DNA from: Adiantum capillus-veneris
Taxonomy: Eukaryota > Streptophyta > Polypodiopsida > Polypodiales > Pteridaceae
NCBI GenBank assembly: GCA_014529385.2
Contig: CM043967.1
Coordinates: 133,478,682 to 133,542,681, forward strand
Direction: 5' to 3'
Length of the DNA stretch: 64,000 bases
The notes under the pieces: generated by a model
What the model was told of the DNA's origin: nothing
Database searches by the model: none
What the model saw: the letters and a program-made list of their open reading frames with translations, nothing else
In this document: in pieces, positions 19,691-45,040 of the stretch
How the letters are laid out: the number at the start of each line of letters is the position of its first letter
How positions within the stretch are numbered: the first letter of the stretch is position 1
Made by a program: the position numbers and the translations under genes

Positions 19691-19968
19691 TGATGAGCGC
19701 GCGGCGGTGTGTGCAAGTGATAGAGCACGCGAAGATGTGCAGGCCTTGAGGCTTGAAGCGGAGGCACTGTGCTGCAGAAGGGAAGCGCTAGCAGAACGAA
19801 GAGGGAGAGAGAGAGAGCTCACGTTTTTGGGGAAAACTCAATAAGTGAGTTTTGGGTTTTCCCACTTTTATTATAAGTGACCTTTAAAAAATGTGTCCAG
19901 GTTCAATATGAACCTGGACAAAGTATAAAAATGTACAAAAAGGGGTTATTTAGGCCTTTAACCCAACA
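19691..19968 (-). repeat. 5' LTR of the copia element
   Basis: 278 bp. It contains a perfect 11-bp inverted repeat TGTCCAGGTTC / GAACCTGGACA with a 5-base loop (19894-19920). One arm of this hairpin is lost in the other LTR, which accounts for the 14-bp length difference. Confidence 0.95.
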
Positions 19969-20525
19969 AATCTCACACAAGTAATGCTCCATGTGCATAA
20001 GAAAATCGATTGCTCCACCCACAAGGCATCTCTACAGCTCCTGTCAGAGTCGACCCCTTTGACGTATAAACTGGGGTCCACCTAGCCCCTGTACATTCTA
20101 TGAGACAATCCTCATAGGGGGGAAAAGTCAATGCTGCTATCGCAACCAATCTTGCAATCTTCAAGGCAGGCTTGGATGGGGAGTAATCCGCATCCGAGTG
20201 ACGTCGAGAGAGCCGTGCCTGGAGTGTCTGTCGGACCCATACCCAAGCGGGGCTTGCAGTCCGTAGAGCTACATCCTTTGTCCAAGAGTCCTCATGAACA
20301 TATACATAGCATGGTGCACTCTTCAAAAAAGTATACCACAATGTGTCTACATCCTGCTGCATTTGGTGGTGTCAGAGAGAACTTGGCCAATGGCCACAGA
20401 GTAGTCTGTACCAAGTCTGTCACCCCCAAGTCTCCCGTGTGGTGAGAGAGATCGAGAGCCTAAACATGGAGCTAGTCCAACACTGTATGCATAATCCACT
20501 TAGTCTGATCCCTGCCACACAATAG
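19969..20525 (-). pseudogene. Probable upstream part of the interrupted LINE
   Basis: This flank must join 11959 once the copia element is removed, so by position it is the LINE sequence upstream of the endonuclease core. The minus strand has a 129-codon open frame at 20362-19973, with a run (CGWSNRFSYAHGALL) that could stand before the LINE motif ALWIDHYVPNHAS found across the junction, but with a frame change. I do not see a clear domain in the rest. Confidence 0.45.
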
Positions 20526-21650
20526 GAAGGAAAAACCAACTTCGTGAAGTTCAAGAATCGAGGAATACATGAAGCTATGCTTGGGTGGATGAGGGATTTT
20601 TCATCGACCATCCAAGTTTGGTAGCCTCATACAAGGAGACCATGTAGCTCGGTACCCGTGCCTCACCTCAAGCAGGATGGGATGTCACGTGCACATGGCT
20701 CTGCGTGTCACGTGGACATGCTACATCGACTTCCAGAGCCAATTTTCCACCTAGCCCTAGATAGGAGTCTCTAGAATCCTAGGAGGATTAGTACCCGCAA
20801 TTTTGTGAGCTTGTTCGCAGGACCTGCATGTTCGGATGAGTCCATTAGATTAGGTTTTCCAGTTTTGGAAACCCTCTTGCACAAATGGATTGTACAAGCG
20901 AAAGATGTGCTACTCTACAATGGGCCTCTGGCATGACGTGCATGTAGTTTTAGGTTAGAGGAATCCAACGAGCCATTCCCCACGTCAATCAGATTCGGGG
21001 GTGAACAGATGACAGTTTCACCCCAAATCTAGCCCTAGTCAAGTTTATTAATAAGTCAATTTTATTGATTTATTTTATAAACTATGACAAAGTTTTTGCC
21101 CTACCTAAGGCCTAAGAGGTTTATAACCTGTTACCTCACCTATAAAGAGCGATATCATTTAGATCAGCTAGCGCCCAAATCGTTTTTGCAGCAGACCAGC
21201 CAGCATTTTTGCATTAGCAATCAGTCCTTAGCGTTTTTGCATCTACACAGCAGATCAGCCTAGCGTCAACACTCGGAGACAGATCAGCCCAACGTTTTCA
21301 AATTTTAGCCCTCCCTCGTCGGAACCGGCCCGGATCTATCACCGCTAGCCTCTCCGTTGCTGTCCAATACTTTGGTAGCCCATTGAGCCTCTCCTCGGCT
21401 ATTCCCTCGCCGCATCGAGTGCTCCCATTGCTGCCCATCATCGGCATCATCAAGATCTGTGTTTTTAGCCCTGCTTTTCGCGATAGATTGACTGCGTTTC
21501 TGCAGCCAGCTTTCAGCCCTTGTTTCCTCTCACATCGGGAGCGCAAATCAGCCCCAGATGTACCCCTTGCTGGCCATCAACAACCCCTCATTGAGACACA
21601 TCTAAAGGTGCATCAAATCAGCCCGGAGGTGCTTCATCTTGAAGAGTTAC
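20526..21650 (+). mobile_element. A4: chromovirus 3' end and LTR related to family A
   Basis: Positions 20536-20640 encode, with frameshifts, the end of a chromodomain (KFKNRGIHEA... W ... then DHPSLVASYKETM). Next comes a stretch like that before the A LTRs ('gctcggtacccgtgcctcacct', 20647-20668) and an LTR starting TGTCACGTG at 20683. The LTR continues with words shared with family A (GTGAGCTTGTTCGCAGG, GCGTTTTTGCA, CAGCCC) but is highly diverged. It ends near 21650, where gypsy sequence on the other strand begins; the exact end is not defined. The 5' part of the element is absent. Confidence 0.6.
20683..21650 (+). repeat. Diverged family-A-like LTR (A4)
   Basis: Starts TGTCACGTGCACATG, where family A has TGTCACGTGACACAT. 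Possible promoter CCTATAAAGAGC at 21137-21148, then the GCGTTTTTGCA/CAGCCC leader words. The 3' boundary is uncertain. Confidence 0.55.
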
Positions 21651-21654
21651 CGCG

Positions 21655-22806
21655 GCAAATACCATCATGCCCGCTGTGAGTCCTGGGAAGATCAAAGATA
21701 AAGTCCATCGCTATACTCTCTCATGGTCGATCTAGAATCAATAAAGGCTATTAGAGTCCTGTCAATTTGTGCTTGTCATACTTCACTTGTTGACATACCA
21801 ACAAATATGGACAAACTCATCCTCAATGCACATCCTTCTTGAGATGTGGCCAATAGAAGTATCTCAACACCCTTTAGTGTTCGCTTCTATGCCCTTGTTC
21901 CCAACAAAAGGAGGATCGTGACACTCCATCAACACCTGTGCCGCAAACCGCATCACACTCAACATGGTCTTTCATACCTAAAACCCTTTCTTGAGAGAAC
22001 AACATGACACCTCCTCCCACTCTATACCAAAATTTGCAGCAAAATCCGGGTTTGTAGCATATTCCTCCTGCATCGCATCACAATCGTGATGATGCATTGA
22101 AGTGGCATCGGATGTCTATGGCTTGCGAGATGATGCACCTGCCACTACATTCTTTGTCCCCTTCAAATATACTATCTAGAATTGAAATTGCAACGAATTG
22201 TTTGCCTATCTCACATGCTTCTCTGAAAGCTTGGGACAAGAAATATAGTAGACTCTAATGCTCCCTGTCCGTTGTGAAATTTGTCCCAAGCAAGTAATGC
22301 CTCTATTGAGTCAAAGCATAAATAATTGCTAAGAGCTCCTTTCCATATATCTATGCAACCCTCTCTAGCTTGGATAACATCCAACTCTCGTAAGCTATGA
22401 CATGGCCATCTTGCATTAAGACCTGCCTCCGCAAGTGTCACAATGAACCTCAAAAGATTTCTGCAAGTCTGGTAACTTCAGCACTGACCCGTCAATCAAA
22501 TTCTGCTTAAGTCTCTCAAAAGCTGCAATTTGTGCAGGTCCCCAAATGAATGATACCCTTTTTTGAGTCTGGGTGTGCAACGGGTGAAGCAATCTCCGCA
22601 AACTATTTGATGAACTGTGTGTAAGGTCATAATCCCAAAAAGCTACGAACATCATGTACATTCTTCAATGTAGGCCAATCTCGAATAGCCAACACTTTAG
22701 CTAGATCCATGCTAACACCCTTGGACAAAATGACGTGTCCTGTATCTGATAGAAAGAACTCACTCTTCTTTCCATTAATTACCAATGTGTTCGCTTAGGA
22801 CATCAG
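21655..22806 (-). pseudogene. Ty3/gypsy pol remnant (RT thumb, RNase H, integrase)
   Basis: Read on the minus strand in changing frames. From 22800: KKSEFF then a Gly-His-Val-Ile and VSMDLAKVLAIRDWPTLKN with VRSFLGL (RT thumb). Next, AAFERLKQNLI and VLKLPDLQKSFEVHCD (start of RNase H, near 22520). Then GTKNVVAGASSRKP (end of RNase H, near 22150), an integrase zinc-binding region (near 21850), and AMDFIFDLPRTHSGHDG (near 21690), the start of the integrase core, where A4 cuts it off. Close to the B element in wording. Many stops; dead. Confidence 0.8.
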
Positions 22807-24314
22807 ACCCTCCACTCACGATGTGTGCATCTGGCCGAGGATCAACCATTCCAATCGCAAGCTCAGAATGATGCCAACTTGCCATGTGTCACTCAGGCAT
22901 GGCTTTTGTCCACCTCACTCGTTTGACCCTTTGAAAAAGAGACCCTCTTTAACCTTCCGACTTCCCATTCTCATTTGTATCAAAAGTTTGAAGTGCTGAC
23001 CCTTTTTATAAAAGATTGAAGGCATCATTTGGATCACTTAGGATACTTTGTCCCTCTCTACAAAGGTAGTCACCAGGAGCAATTAAAGAACTCGAATCAT
23101 AGAAGAACTAAATCTCCAACCTTTAGATGCTCCAGAGATTGTCACAGCAAGTAGAGAGATTCAAACCATAAACTCAGGTTATAAAATAACATATCTTGAT
23201 GGCAAACTCCCCAAAACATACTCCTTTCTCATGGTAACAAGACTGGCACCATACATACCATTCCACTAGGGCTCGAGATGAGAGACTCACCACTTGGGTT
23301 GGAGAAGTCGTTAGGTACAAGATAGACCCTTGCAATGGTAGGTCTTCTTCAAGCGAGAGATGCAATCACCGTCCTCAATAAAAGAGATAAGCACAATTCG
23401 ATTCCAGGTGATAGCTTGCCTTTTAGTATCCTCATGAACTTGAAGAGCTAGTTAAAAGTTAAAACAAAAAGCTTGTTCATTTTGACATAACACCACACTT
23501 GATTTATGTACAAGAAACTTCATTTGAGATGCCACACCCATATGCTGTTCACTAAGCACAATCTTTAGGTTGATGCTTTAGGAGAGGGAAGAACACTTAA
23601 AAGTAGCTTGCAATATGGTATCCATCAACATGTTACATAGATGAAGGTTGTGATAGCATAGACAACCTCTCCTCCTGAAGCATGTAATTGAACACGCCCA
23701 AAACTTCAAGGGAAAGCATTTACCCCCTTTCAGAGCACATCCAAAAAAGCTGGTACTTCCAGCAAAGGTCTCAATGCAATATAGGTCAGAGGACAGCATG
23801 GCCAACTATATAAATGAATGAACCAAAAACTGCAAAAACAAAAAAATTGAGTGCTGTGTTGGACTGCTGCTTCTTTAGGAGTAAATCTAAAATCATTCGA
23901 GTGGTGACTTAGATGCTTGTCTACGTGTTCTCCTTAGATATAGAGGCTCACTGTTGGTTATTGGTGAGAAATGCCAACTTGACAGTACCTGTGATAATGA
24001 AATAGAAGGCACCTGTTTAATTAGAAAAGTTCGGTCACGCCTAGGATTGGGAGCTAGTGTGCTCAACGAAACTAGATTGGGAGGTTTTGGCCCTCAGGTG
24101 GTGGCTAGATGGTAACCCCATAGTAGGGAATTGCTTTGGTTTCGCTAGCCATTTCAATAACTCATCATCAAAGTGTTCAAGAGGGTTTTCCAATGTGGAT
24201 TGAAAAGTAAGGGCACTCTAAGTTGCCCTCTTCAAGTATAAAAGGTTGACGAGGACAACCTGGGGTGGCGATCCACATATCATCATTTTTCTAGTCACGT
24301 AGACCCTTTGTGTG
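22807..24314. other. No recognised gene
   Basis: AT-rich, with only short open frames (63-75 codons) that match nothing I know. It may contain the remaining 5' part of the decayed gypsy element, but no motif is readable. Confidence 0.4.
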
Positions 24315-24945
24315 TGTAACCCGCTTGGCATTGACAAAGCGGTAATCTCACAGCAACACATGCACAAAACTGAAAACTTCAACACTAAAACTTGAAATCA
24401 AACAGCAGTCACTACGGGAAGTGATGGAGTTCCACTTCCAGATGCATTGGCCCCAGAGTCTGGCACCCCTTTCTTTACTTCGTTTATATTGATTAGTCAC
24501 AAAGTACCAGTGCTAGGAGTCACTCTTCAATTGTGCAACCATGCACTGATCTACTAAAGTGTTCCCAGGGCTACACTTAACAAGGATCTAGGCCCGAAAA
24601 GCAAGTGATGCTGAGGCTCAAACAGTGTAGGAAGAGTGCTGCGTGTAGGACTAGACTCTAGAGTCTGGACCAAAGATTTATATCTCCACCCCATGCAAGA
24701 CAGACCATATATACAACTGACGCATATCACGCAAGACTAGTAGGAAAGATCTCTGAGAGATAGCTAAATATCTCTGGACTGTAGTGGGGAGTGGTATGCT
24801 GGCCACGGTGTCCACTTGGCTACCACTCCTCTGTGCCCCGCTAAGCAGGTCTACTACACCTCCAACAACCCTAGTCCATTGGACAAGTGTCCGCCCAAGT
24901 GTGAACCCCATACAAATTGTAACTATCTGATGAGCGCATGTGACA
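24315..24945 (-). repeat. Diverged B-family-like LTR
   Basis: Shares with B LTRs the start TGTAAC, the block 'ggccccagagtctggcacccctttc' (near 24450-24475; first 20 bases 'ggccccagagtctggcaccc') and an end in TGTGACA (24939-24945). No matching target duplication (GTGTG / CTAGC), so it may be a solo LTR that has decayed or the 5' LTR of the gypsy remnant to its left. Confidence 0.5.
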
Positions 24946-26243
24946 CTAGCCCAGCTACAGCTTGTAGACTCGTGTAAGTTAAAGGAAAGGAGGTCATATT
25001 GGACATTACTTGGATGAGTGCTAATTGAGGTGAGTTGAACATTGCATTTCAGTGATTTTTCCCCAGCCTCATTTCATTTGGTGGTTCCCCATTTCCAACT
25101 CCTTGTTTGACCTCTCCTTTCTACATGACTGCAGTACATCTTTTTAGAGAAACAGTTGGGCCACCTCTCCCACATTGCTTTTGTTACAAATGCAGGAAAC
25201 TAATTATAGTTCTGAACAAAGGGTCACTACCCTTATGAGGTTGGGAGGATTTTCATGAGAGCTTTTGAGTATTGAAAGATCACTAAATACAGTTATGAAC
25301 GAAGGGCCACTACCCCTATGAGGTTGGGGAATGTCATGAGAGCTTTTGAATATTGGAAGATCACCTCAACATGATGATTAATGCAGGTGCACAATTGGGG
25401 CAAAGCTTCAGAATCCATTTTCAGTCAGGAATCAGATCAAAAGCTGAAGAAAAATAAATAAATCAGGAGTACAGTTGTTACATGCGACAAAATAGGCAGC
25501 AGAATGATGTGAGTACAGAGTTGTTGTCTAAGCATTCTGTTGTGCAGACCCACTGCAAGTTGAAGCTCTAGGCACAAGCTAAGCGTAGATGATAAGGAAC
25601 AAAAGAGTGCGTGGAAGCAAACTGCCAGCAGCAAGATGTTGAGTTCTGATTGTTGTATGAGAAAACTAAATCGAGTGGACTTGGGAAGGAGAGAGGATGC
25701 TAGACTAATTGTTGCATGATCAGTTGGAAAACAGATGATAGCTGATTGAGGAGATGGAATACAGAAGATATAAACTTATGCCACACTGTGAGATGTAGAC
25801 AGATGTAAGACGAGGACTCGCCAAAAGCCCTGTTCTCCGACTTCTCACTATATACGACCGTGTACTGTTTTTTAAGAAACCCAAACCAGATGAATGCAAG
25901 GTGCGCGAGATGAATTGCTGTCATATCGAAATGTACATCCATTTTCTTGTGGTCAAGAATTACACAGTAAAGTAGCTATCACTGTGTTGTGCTTCTGTGC
26001 TTGAAGCCATTGTGGACTGTTTCCAGCTGCATTCTTTCCCAGGCAGGTAACTTACCCTGCTTGCTGTTTCTATCTGCTGGAGAACAGCAAGGAAAGGTGT
26101 TATGTGTAAAGGGGAAATTCTTACTTTGAAAGCTCAAGTTATTTGTAGTTGTCTTTATTTTGCAGGAAAGTTCAGAATTTGAGATTTACATAAACGTCAG
26201 TTTTCAAGGAGAGTTCATTATATATCATCTGGCTACTTTTCAG
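24946..26243. other. Upstream region of the TLC gene, 5' exons not identified
   Basis: The first 46 residues recovered for the TLC gene begin mid-protein, so an upstream exon must end in a phase that leaves two bases before 26244. Candidate donors on the plus strand are GGCAG|GTAAC near 26047 and GAAAG|GTGTTA near 26096, but neither preceding frame resembles a TLC N-terminus clearly. I do not annotate an exon. A ~83-bp tandem duplication lies at 25206-25366. Confidence 0.4.
25206..25366. repeat. Tandem duplication, about 83 bp x2
   Basis: Copy 1 starts near 25206 and copy 2 near 25289. Both contain 'ggg.cactaccc.tatgagg', 'tcatgagagcttttga' and 'agatcac'. They differ by about ten substitutions and a small gap. 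Confidence 0.8.
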
Positions 26244-39528
<13,285 letters not shown>

Positions 39529-40734
39529 GTGCTTAAGCTCCCCATCATCATATAGAAGGGGCGTGTATGTACCATGAAATCCTCGTATGCCAAGTATATA
39601 TTCAAACTCTTGCCCCATTATCTCTATTCTTTAATTGTTTGTCAGAACTCGAATGATGACACAAATAGCATATACAGATGAAGGCATCCTATCCATGCCT
39701 CTGTTCATTAGATAAACTGTTAAGAGATGAATCGATAACTTTTAGATTGATTGCAATTTCATAATGTCTGGAAAGCGGTACACCGCCTGTCCCTTCCCCA
39801 ATTCCTTCCTTTTCGCAACTCTTTGAGAGGGTTGTTCCATAGCTGTATATTTGTTGACACTCCCTTTCGCTCCCTTTCAGCAAAAGGGAGGGTAAATGTT
39901 AGGGAATTTCAGCCCGTGTACAACGGAGCACCCTTCCAATTTTAAGAAGGTATGTTTTATTTCTCTCCTCTTTAATCTATAGTCTCTTCTTTGTTTCCTT
40001 CTCTCTCGCCCACTTTCTCTCTCTTTCTTGAGTCGAAGTAAAAGGCAATGCCAACATCGTCTCCAGACGCCTTGTTCCTTTTTCTTGTCATCCTTGGATG
40101 TAGGTAGGTATTATGTTTGGTTCCATCAAAGGAGCTTTGTAGTAGCATCCTGGATGGCTCCCATAGACAGTTCTATTTTCAAATTTTCAGGGATTTTTGC
40201 TTACCTTTGTTGTACAGCGCTTTGGGATTGTTGGCAACGGTTATCAAACTGGTGTGTCAATGGTCATTAACGCATCAAAAATTGCTTTATGGAGTTATGG
40301 TATTATCACCGTTGCTGTTGCTTGTAGGCGTGTTGATTTGTATCATGTTGCACCGACGTCTGGTTCGAGTTCGCGACTTAAATGGTGCTCCACTCCCTTT
40401 GTTTAAGGACACTTACCCTGGTGAACAACAGATATAGCTTGTGAGGAGAGTTTGGGGCATTACCTTGAGGTTGAGGAGCTAGCAGCCCCTGCCTCTCAAG
40501 GAGGTCCTTCGTCATCCTTGTCCTCAAGGATCTCAGCTCAAGGTTTCTAGGTAAGGAAAAAGGGTAAGAACATGGTTTGGGATTCCCATCTCTAATCCTA
40601 CCACACTAAAAGAGTTGCTCAAGGGACTATTCCAAATAACTAGGGGTGAGCATGTAGCATGTTGGGAACTATACATTTACAATAGATGGTTTCTAGAACT
40701 GTGTTTCTTTGGAAGATATATAGGGTAACAAATA
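39529..40734. other. 3' flank of the TLC gene, no further gene recognised
   Basis: The TLC 3' UTR should lie at the start, but no poly(A) signal stands out. A 106-codon frame at 40117-40437 has a hydrophobic centre (LLYGVMVLSPLLLLVGVLI) with no known family; I do not call it. Confidence 0.4.
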
Positions 40735-40900
40735 GGCGTGCACATAGGTGCCAATGGGGTGAAACCTCACCCTATACATCTTAATAGGTGAAAAGTAACC
40801 ACATGCTATCACATGATTTATGCCACATAGGCATCCTAGTAGACTAATAGGGATACACACCAAGAAGTATAACCATGTGCCCAATCCTACAAATCTGAAC
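40735..40900. repeat. Dispersed repeat D, left copy
   Basis: About 165 bp that recurs in the same orientation at 51300-51445. Shared words: 'gaaacctcacc', 'catgctatcacatgatttat', 'gccacataggcatcct' and 'acaccaagaag'. It may be an LTR fragment of an outer element around chromovirus C. Confidence 0.75.
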
Positions 40901-41710
40901 AACCATCCCCTTGGGGTTTGGGCTAGGATAAGTGACAAAATGATCAAATACATGCCAATCCAAGAGCAAATAAAGTGGCATTCATACTCTAGGAGAGCAT
41001 CCCCAATCCAAGAGGCAAATAGAACATCTCCTATCCAATAGAAAGCATCGCTAAAGACAAAACGGAACACCTCCCTTCAAACAATGTAGACTAGATTGGG
41101 ACCAAGATTAATATAACTCCACCACAAATGGACAAGTCAAAAGAAATCTAGAATGTCATCACTTATCATATTCATAATTAACATGGTTGTGGTTACTTTC
41201 TCTTAATTCAAGTCTACTTTCTTGAGCTTTGTACCGCCTTTGGTTGGTAGTCCTTGAAACTTCCTTTTGGCTTGATTATGATTTTCTGTTGCTTTGGGTT
41301 GTGCAAGATATTCTATGTATTCATGATAATCCTCTCTATAAATTGATTTCAAGTTGATGTGTGTGTACTCCATATTTGTTATAAATGTTGTGTCTTTAGT
41401 GTCAAACCTCCCCTTGAGACAAAATATGCTTGTGTGAAATTGCTTCAAACGTCCCCTCAATTAATTAAAAGAACCTTTCAAAAAGAAAAATCCCCCAAAC
41501 TAAAAATGTCTTTAAGTGGTGTTGTCAAAGTGGCTAAATTTGGCTCTAAGCACTTATGCACTAATAGCTATCCAATTTCCTCTTTAATATTGCATTTGCT
41601 ACAACAGGATGCTTTTGTAGATGGTAATTGTGTACAAACTTGATTTTACCTACAAGGGGTGATTTTCCACATGTTTGTTGTTTGCTAAGGAACATCGAAA
41701 GAGCTTGCGC
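40901..41710. other. No recognised gene
   Basis: AT-rich flank of chromovirus C. An 85-codon minus-strand frame at 41203-41460 has no recognisable domain. Confidence 0.4.
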
Positions 41711-43238
41711 TGATTTTCTCATATTAAATTGATCATTTAATGTGGGAGAATAAATGAGAACAAGAGTTAGAATATGGACATGTGCTTATGGATCTATCTT
41801 AGCACGAGACCAAAGTCAATTTCGTTCAAATGAGAGATGGTATGCCAAAGAGCAATGCTAGCTAATGGAGCTTGAAAGACCTTAAGGTTAGCATCGTTAA
41901 AGACCTCCAAAGGTTAATCTAGGACCTTAGGTAAGCTAAGACTGAGCTTGAGGTGGGACACGGCCCAAGCTTAAGGTGCTTATCGTGCTTGAGCTGACTA
42001 ATGTGCTTGTTGTGCTTCAGACTAAGGTGTTTGAGGTGCTTGTCGTTCTTGATGATTAAGGTTCTTGAGGTGCTTGTCACGCTTTATGACTAAGGTGCTT
42101 AAGGTACTTGGGACCCAAGATGCTTGAGGTACTTGAAGTCAAAGCAAGGCCTATAAAGGAGGGGCGAGCCCCAAGAGTAGGGGGTGGGGTTGAATGGTCT
42201 TTTTCTCACCCAAGGGACACCCCTTGCTCAAAGAGACAAATAGGACACATGTCAAGGCCCTAGCTAGGTTGCCCCCATAGTGTGTCTAAAGCCTATTGAA
42301 TGCCTTTGAGAGAGGTCCGATGAGAATTTAATTGAATTAATTAATTGTTTAAGCTTTATTCACTCTTCCAAAGAGGTAAGTAGGGCACTTGTCCTAATGC
42401 TACCCTTGTTGCTTGTTATACACAAAGCTTGTGATTGGATAGGCTTGAGAAGGTCCAATTATTTCCAAGCTAGAGTTAAAAGAGGGGTTCAACCCAAGCA
42501 AGGAGGGGGTGTGCTTGACCATATACCCTCTCTCATTCTCTCTCACACACACTCTCATTCTCACTTGGTGAAAGTGCAAGAACTCCATCTCCTTCTCCAA
42601 GCTTGAGAAGTTGAGAGCCTACACCAACAACTCTTGCCTATGGACTGCAAATCCAACCAAGAGTCAATACTTCAATGTTGTGCTAGTCATCTTCTTCATC
42701 TCCATTACTATGCTACTATCCTATGAAGCTCTATGAGTAATGGTATGGGAGGACACTATTTCTATCTCGTAAGTTACTTCTTCTTTCTCTTCCCTACCCT
42801 CATTCACTGCTAGCTCTCTCCACCTTCGAAGGTATCCGAGGTCTCGGGACTGAGGCCAGGGACAAATTAATGCTTTCATTAGATTAAGTTACAAGCATAA
42901 TTGTGGTGCATGAAGCTCTCTATCTCCATCGCACCATCAAGGTCTCAAGGATCACAAAGCTTGTATTGTATCAAGTCTATCTTTATAGGAGAAACTATAA
43001 TACAAAAGCCTTTTGGAGCGGGGACCAACTCCACATAAATTCAGTCCTCAACTGTTGTCAAGTTCTCTAATTCTCTCTCTTGCCAAGTATTGTTTATGCC
43101 AAGTTAATTAAGTATAATTTTTATGTTGCTATCTCCAATCAAGTTCACCCTCCATTTTCTCAAAGTATTCTCATAAAAATGCTCACTACAGTTTTCTTAA
43201 TTACATTATTCTTATGTCCATAGTCCATTTCCATTACA
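41711..43238 (+). repeat. 5' LTR of chromovirus C
   Basis: 1528 bp. It contains about four units of a 34-bp tandem repeat (41990-42120, words GACTAAGGT.CTTGAGGTGCTTGTC) where the right LTR has about six. Confidence 0.92.
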
Positions 43239-43239
43239 T

Positions 43240-43254
43240 TGGTAGTGTCAGAGC
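43240..43254 (+). other. Altered primer-binding site of C
   Basis: TGGTAGTGTCAGAGC: the initiator tRNA-Met PBS TGGTATCAGAGC with a three-base insertion (GTG). Confidence 0.65.
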
Positions 43255-43647
43255 TACTGGTTTCTCTTTTCTTGCTTAAGAAGAGAGGTCCTTAAGTTGT
43301 CAATAAAAGGTTTGACTTGTTCATTACAAGAGGGTAAGTGGGACAGGATCTATTGTCCTGGTTGAAAAGGACTTAGTTCGAGGTACACCATTAGGAACTA
43401 CAGACTTATTAATGGAGTCTCTTGGGGCTTGCCTTTGACTTAACCATTATTGAGCTACTAGCAAGCTCAAGGGGAACCATAATCAACCGGGCAATGGTAA
43501 ACCCTCTTGACTACTCTTTGCAATCAATAGTCTCTAAACCATGGGTGTCGTTGCTTGAGAGCTAATTTTTGAAAGAAAACAAGAGTATCAACTAAGGTTT
43601 TTGAGGATACGAAAGCACAAAGTAGCATTATATAAGTTTAATTAACA

Positions 43648-45040
43648 TGGCTGACAATAATCAAGAGAGTAGAATTAATATGACAACTTTGATTTTGCAC
43701 ATGAAGGTGCTACCGATGATGCCCCAATGATCTTGTTACTAGGTTGCAATAAGCTATGGGCAACCCTGCCTTGGAAGCCGAAGTTACCCAACAACTTCGT
43801 GCTTATGGGATCTCCCTACCTCTTTAAGAAGGGAGAGAGCTTATGAAGCCTCTTCTTGGACTTCCCTAAGAAGACTCTCTTTTTGATAAGAGACAATGAA
43901 CGAGAAAGAAGGGAATCCCCGAATTCCTCTTAAGATGTGGCTCCATAAAGACGGCCGTCTCGACAATCCCCAACTCCTCCCAAAAGGAAAAGATCATCAT
44001 ATAATCCTTCTTCTCGTCACTCTGAAAGGGAAGAGAGGAAAGAAAGGAAGAAAAAGGCAAGAAAGAGGTCACCCTCTTCTCCTTCTTCTTCAACTTCATC
44101 CTCTTCCGACGGAAGCAACAATTATTCTCCTAGAGAATACAAGAGAAGAGGACATCAAAAATCCTAACCTACTTGGAAAAGGTCCCACAAGCTTAAGAAG
44201 TTCAAAGAGGGAGGAAAGAGTATCTCTTTTCTCACCTATGATGACACCTTTGGTGGTACTGACAAAGTATTAGCCTTCATCCAACAATTCGATGCGGCCT
44301 TTGGAGATGAGGGCTTCACTGAATCCTCCAAGCTACCTCATGTAGCTATGCACTTTCAAAAATCTTCTCCTCAATGGTGGGCTAGTCTCCACGGGAATGG
44401 CGAAGCCCCAAGGACATGGAAAACTCTACGAGTTTCCATAATGAAGTGATTCCTTCCAAGTGATGCCAAGAACAAAGTGCTTACTGAATGGAGAAGCTTT
44501 AAGCCACTCTCCCATGAGTCTATCCACAAATATATAGACAAGTTTTGAGATTTACATCTCAAAGCTACAGTCTTTCAAAAGATAGAATTTGCCGAGCAAA
44601 AGCAACAATTTTGTACGAGATTACCTGAAGAAATGGCCAAGTATGTCAACTCCCAACAGCCTGGTTCTATCACCGAAGTCATCCACCATACTATGGTTGC
44701 ATCTCGTATCAATTTTCAACAAGGGGCTAAAAGAAATTCCAAGCCCATGGAAAACAAAGATCGAAACAATGCAAAGGGGAAGAACAATCCTCAAAGTTCT
44801 TCGAAACGCAGTTCCAACAACAACAAGACCAAGGAGAAAGGAGTTTACAAAGGTAAAAACAAACTCTCTCCTAAAGAGCTAGAGGCTTTTCATAAAGATC
44901 ACAAATGTTTTAAGTGTGGGGAGCAACGACATCGCTATCGTTATTGCCCCAAAAGAAATGTGCGCAATGAGACTCCTAGAGCTTCCATGGTCGTAGCTCC
45001 AAAAGAGGATTATCCCTTTCATATGCTTGGGGGAAGGTGA
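43648..45040 (+). pseudogene. Gag of C with zinc knuckle, frameshifted
   Basis: Starts at ATG 43648 (MADNNQESRINMTTLI). Capsid words are found at 44240-44420 (FIQQFDAAFGDEG, SSPQWWASLHGNG) and 44600-44700 (RLPEEMAKYV). Then the CCHC knuckle CFKCGEQRHRYRYC (about 44908-44949), which keeps C-x2-C-x4-H-x4-C. At least three stops or frameshifts. Confidence 0.85.

Larger units (their letters stand above)
11960..19968 (-). mobile_element. Ty1/copia LTR retrotransposon, hosting a hAT insertion
   Basis: Minus-strand copia element. LTRs are 11960-12223 and 19691-19968, TSD AATCT at 11955-11959 and 19969-19973 (exact). The PBS at 19676-19688 matches initiator tRNA-Met and the PPT is at 12224-12235. 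Domain order is gag, protease, integrase, RT, RNase H, the copia order. Without the hAT insertion it is about 4.8 kb. The reading frame on both sides of the hAT is continuous from 19359 to 12259 after removing the transposon and one TSD copy. The gag N-terminus is missing, so this copy was probably already defective or non-autonomous. About four substitutions separate the LTRs, suggesting a young insertion. Confidence 0.95.

Noticed and set aside
26020-26097. 5' exon of the TLC gene
   Set aside because: Two usable donors exist, but the preceding frames do not resemble a TLC N-terminus enough to call.
40117-40437. 106-codon frame with a membrane-like segment
   Set aside because: No family recognised and overlapping frames are equally open; not enough to call a gene.
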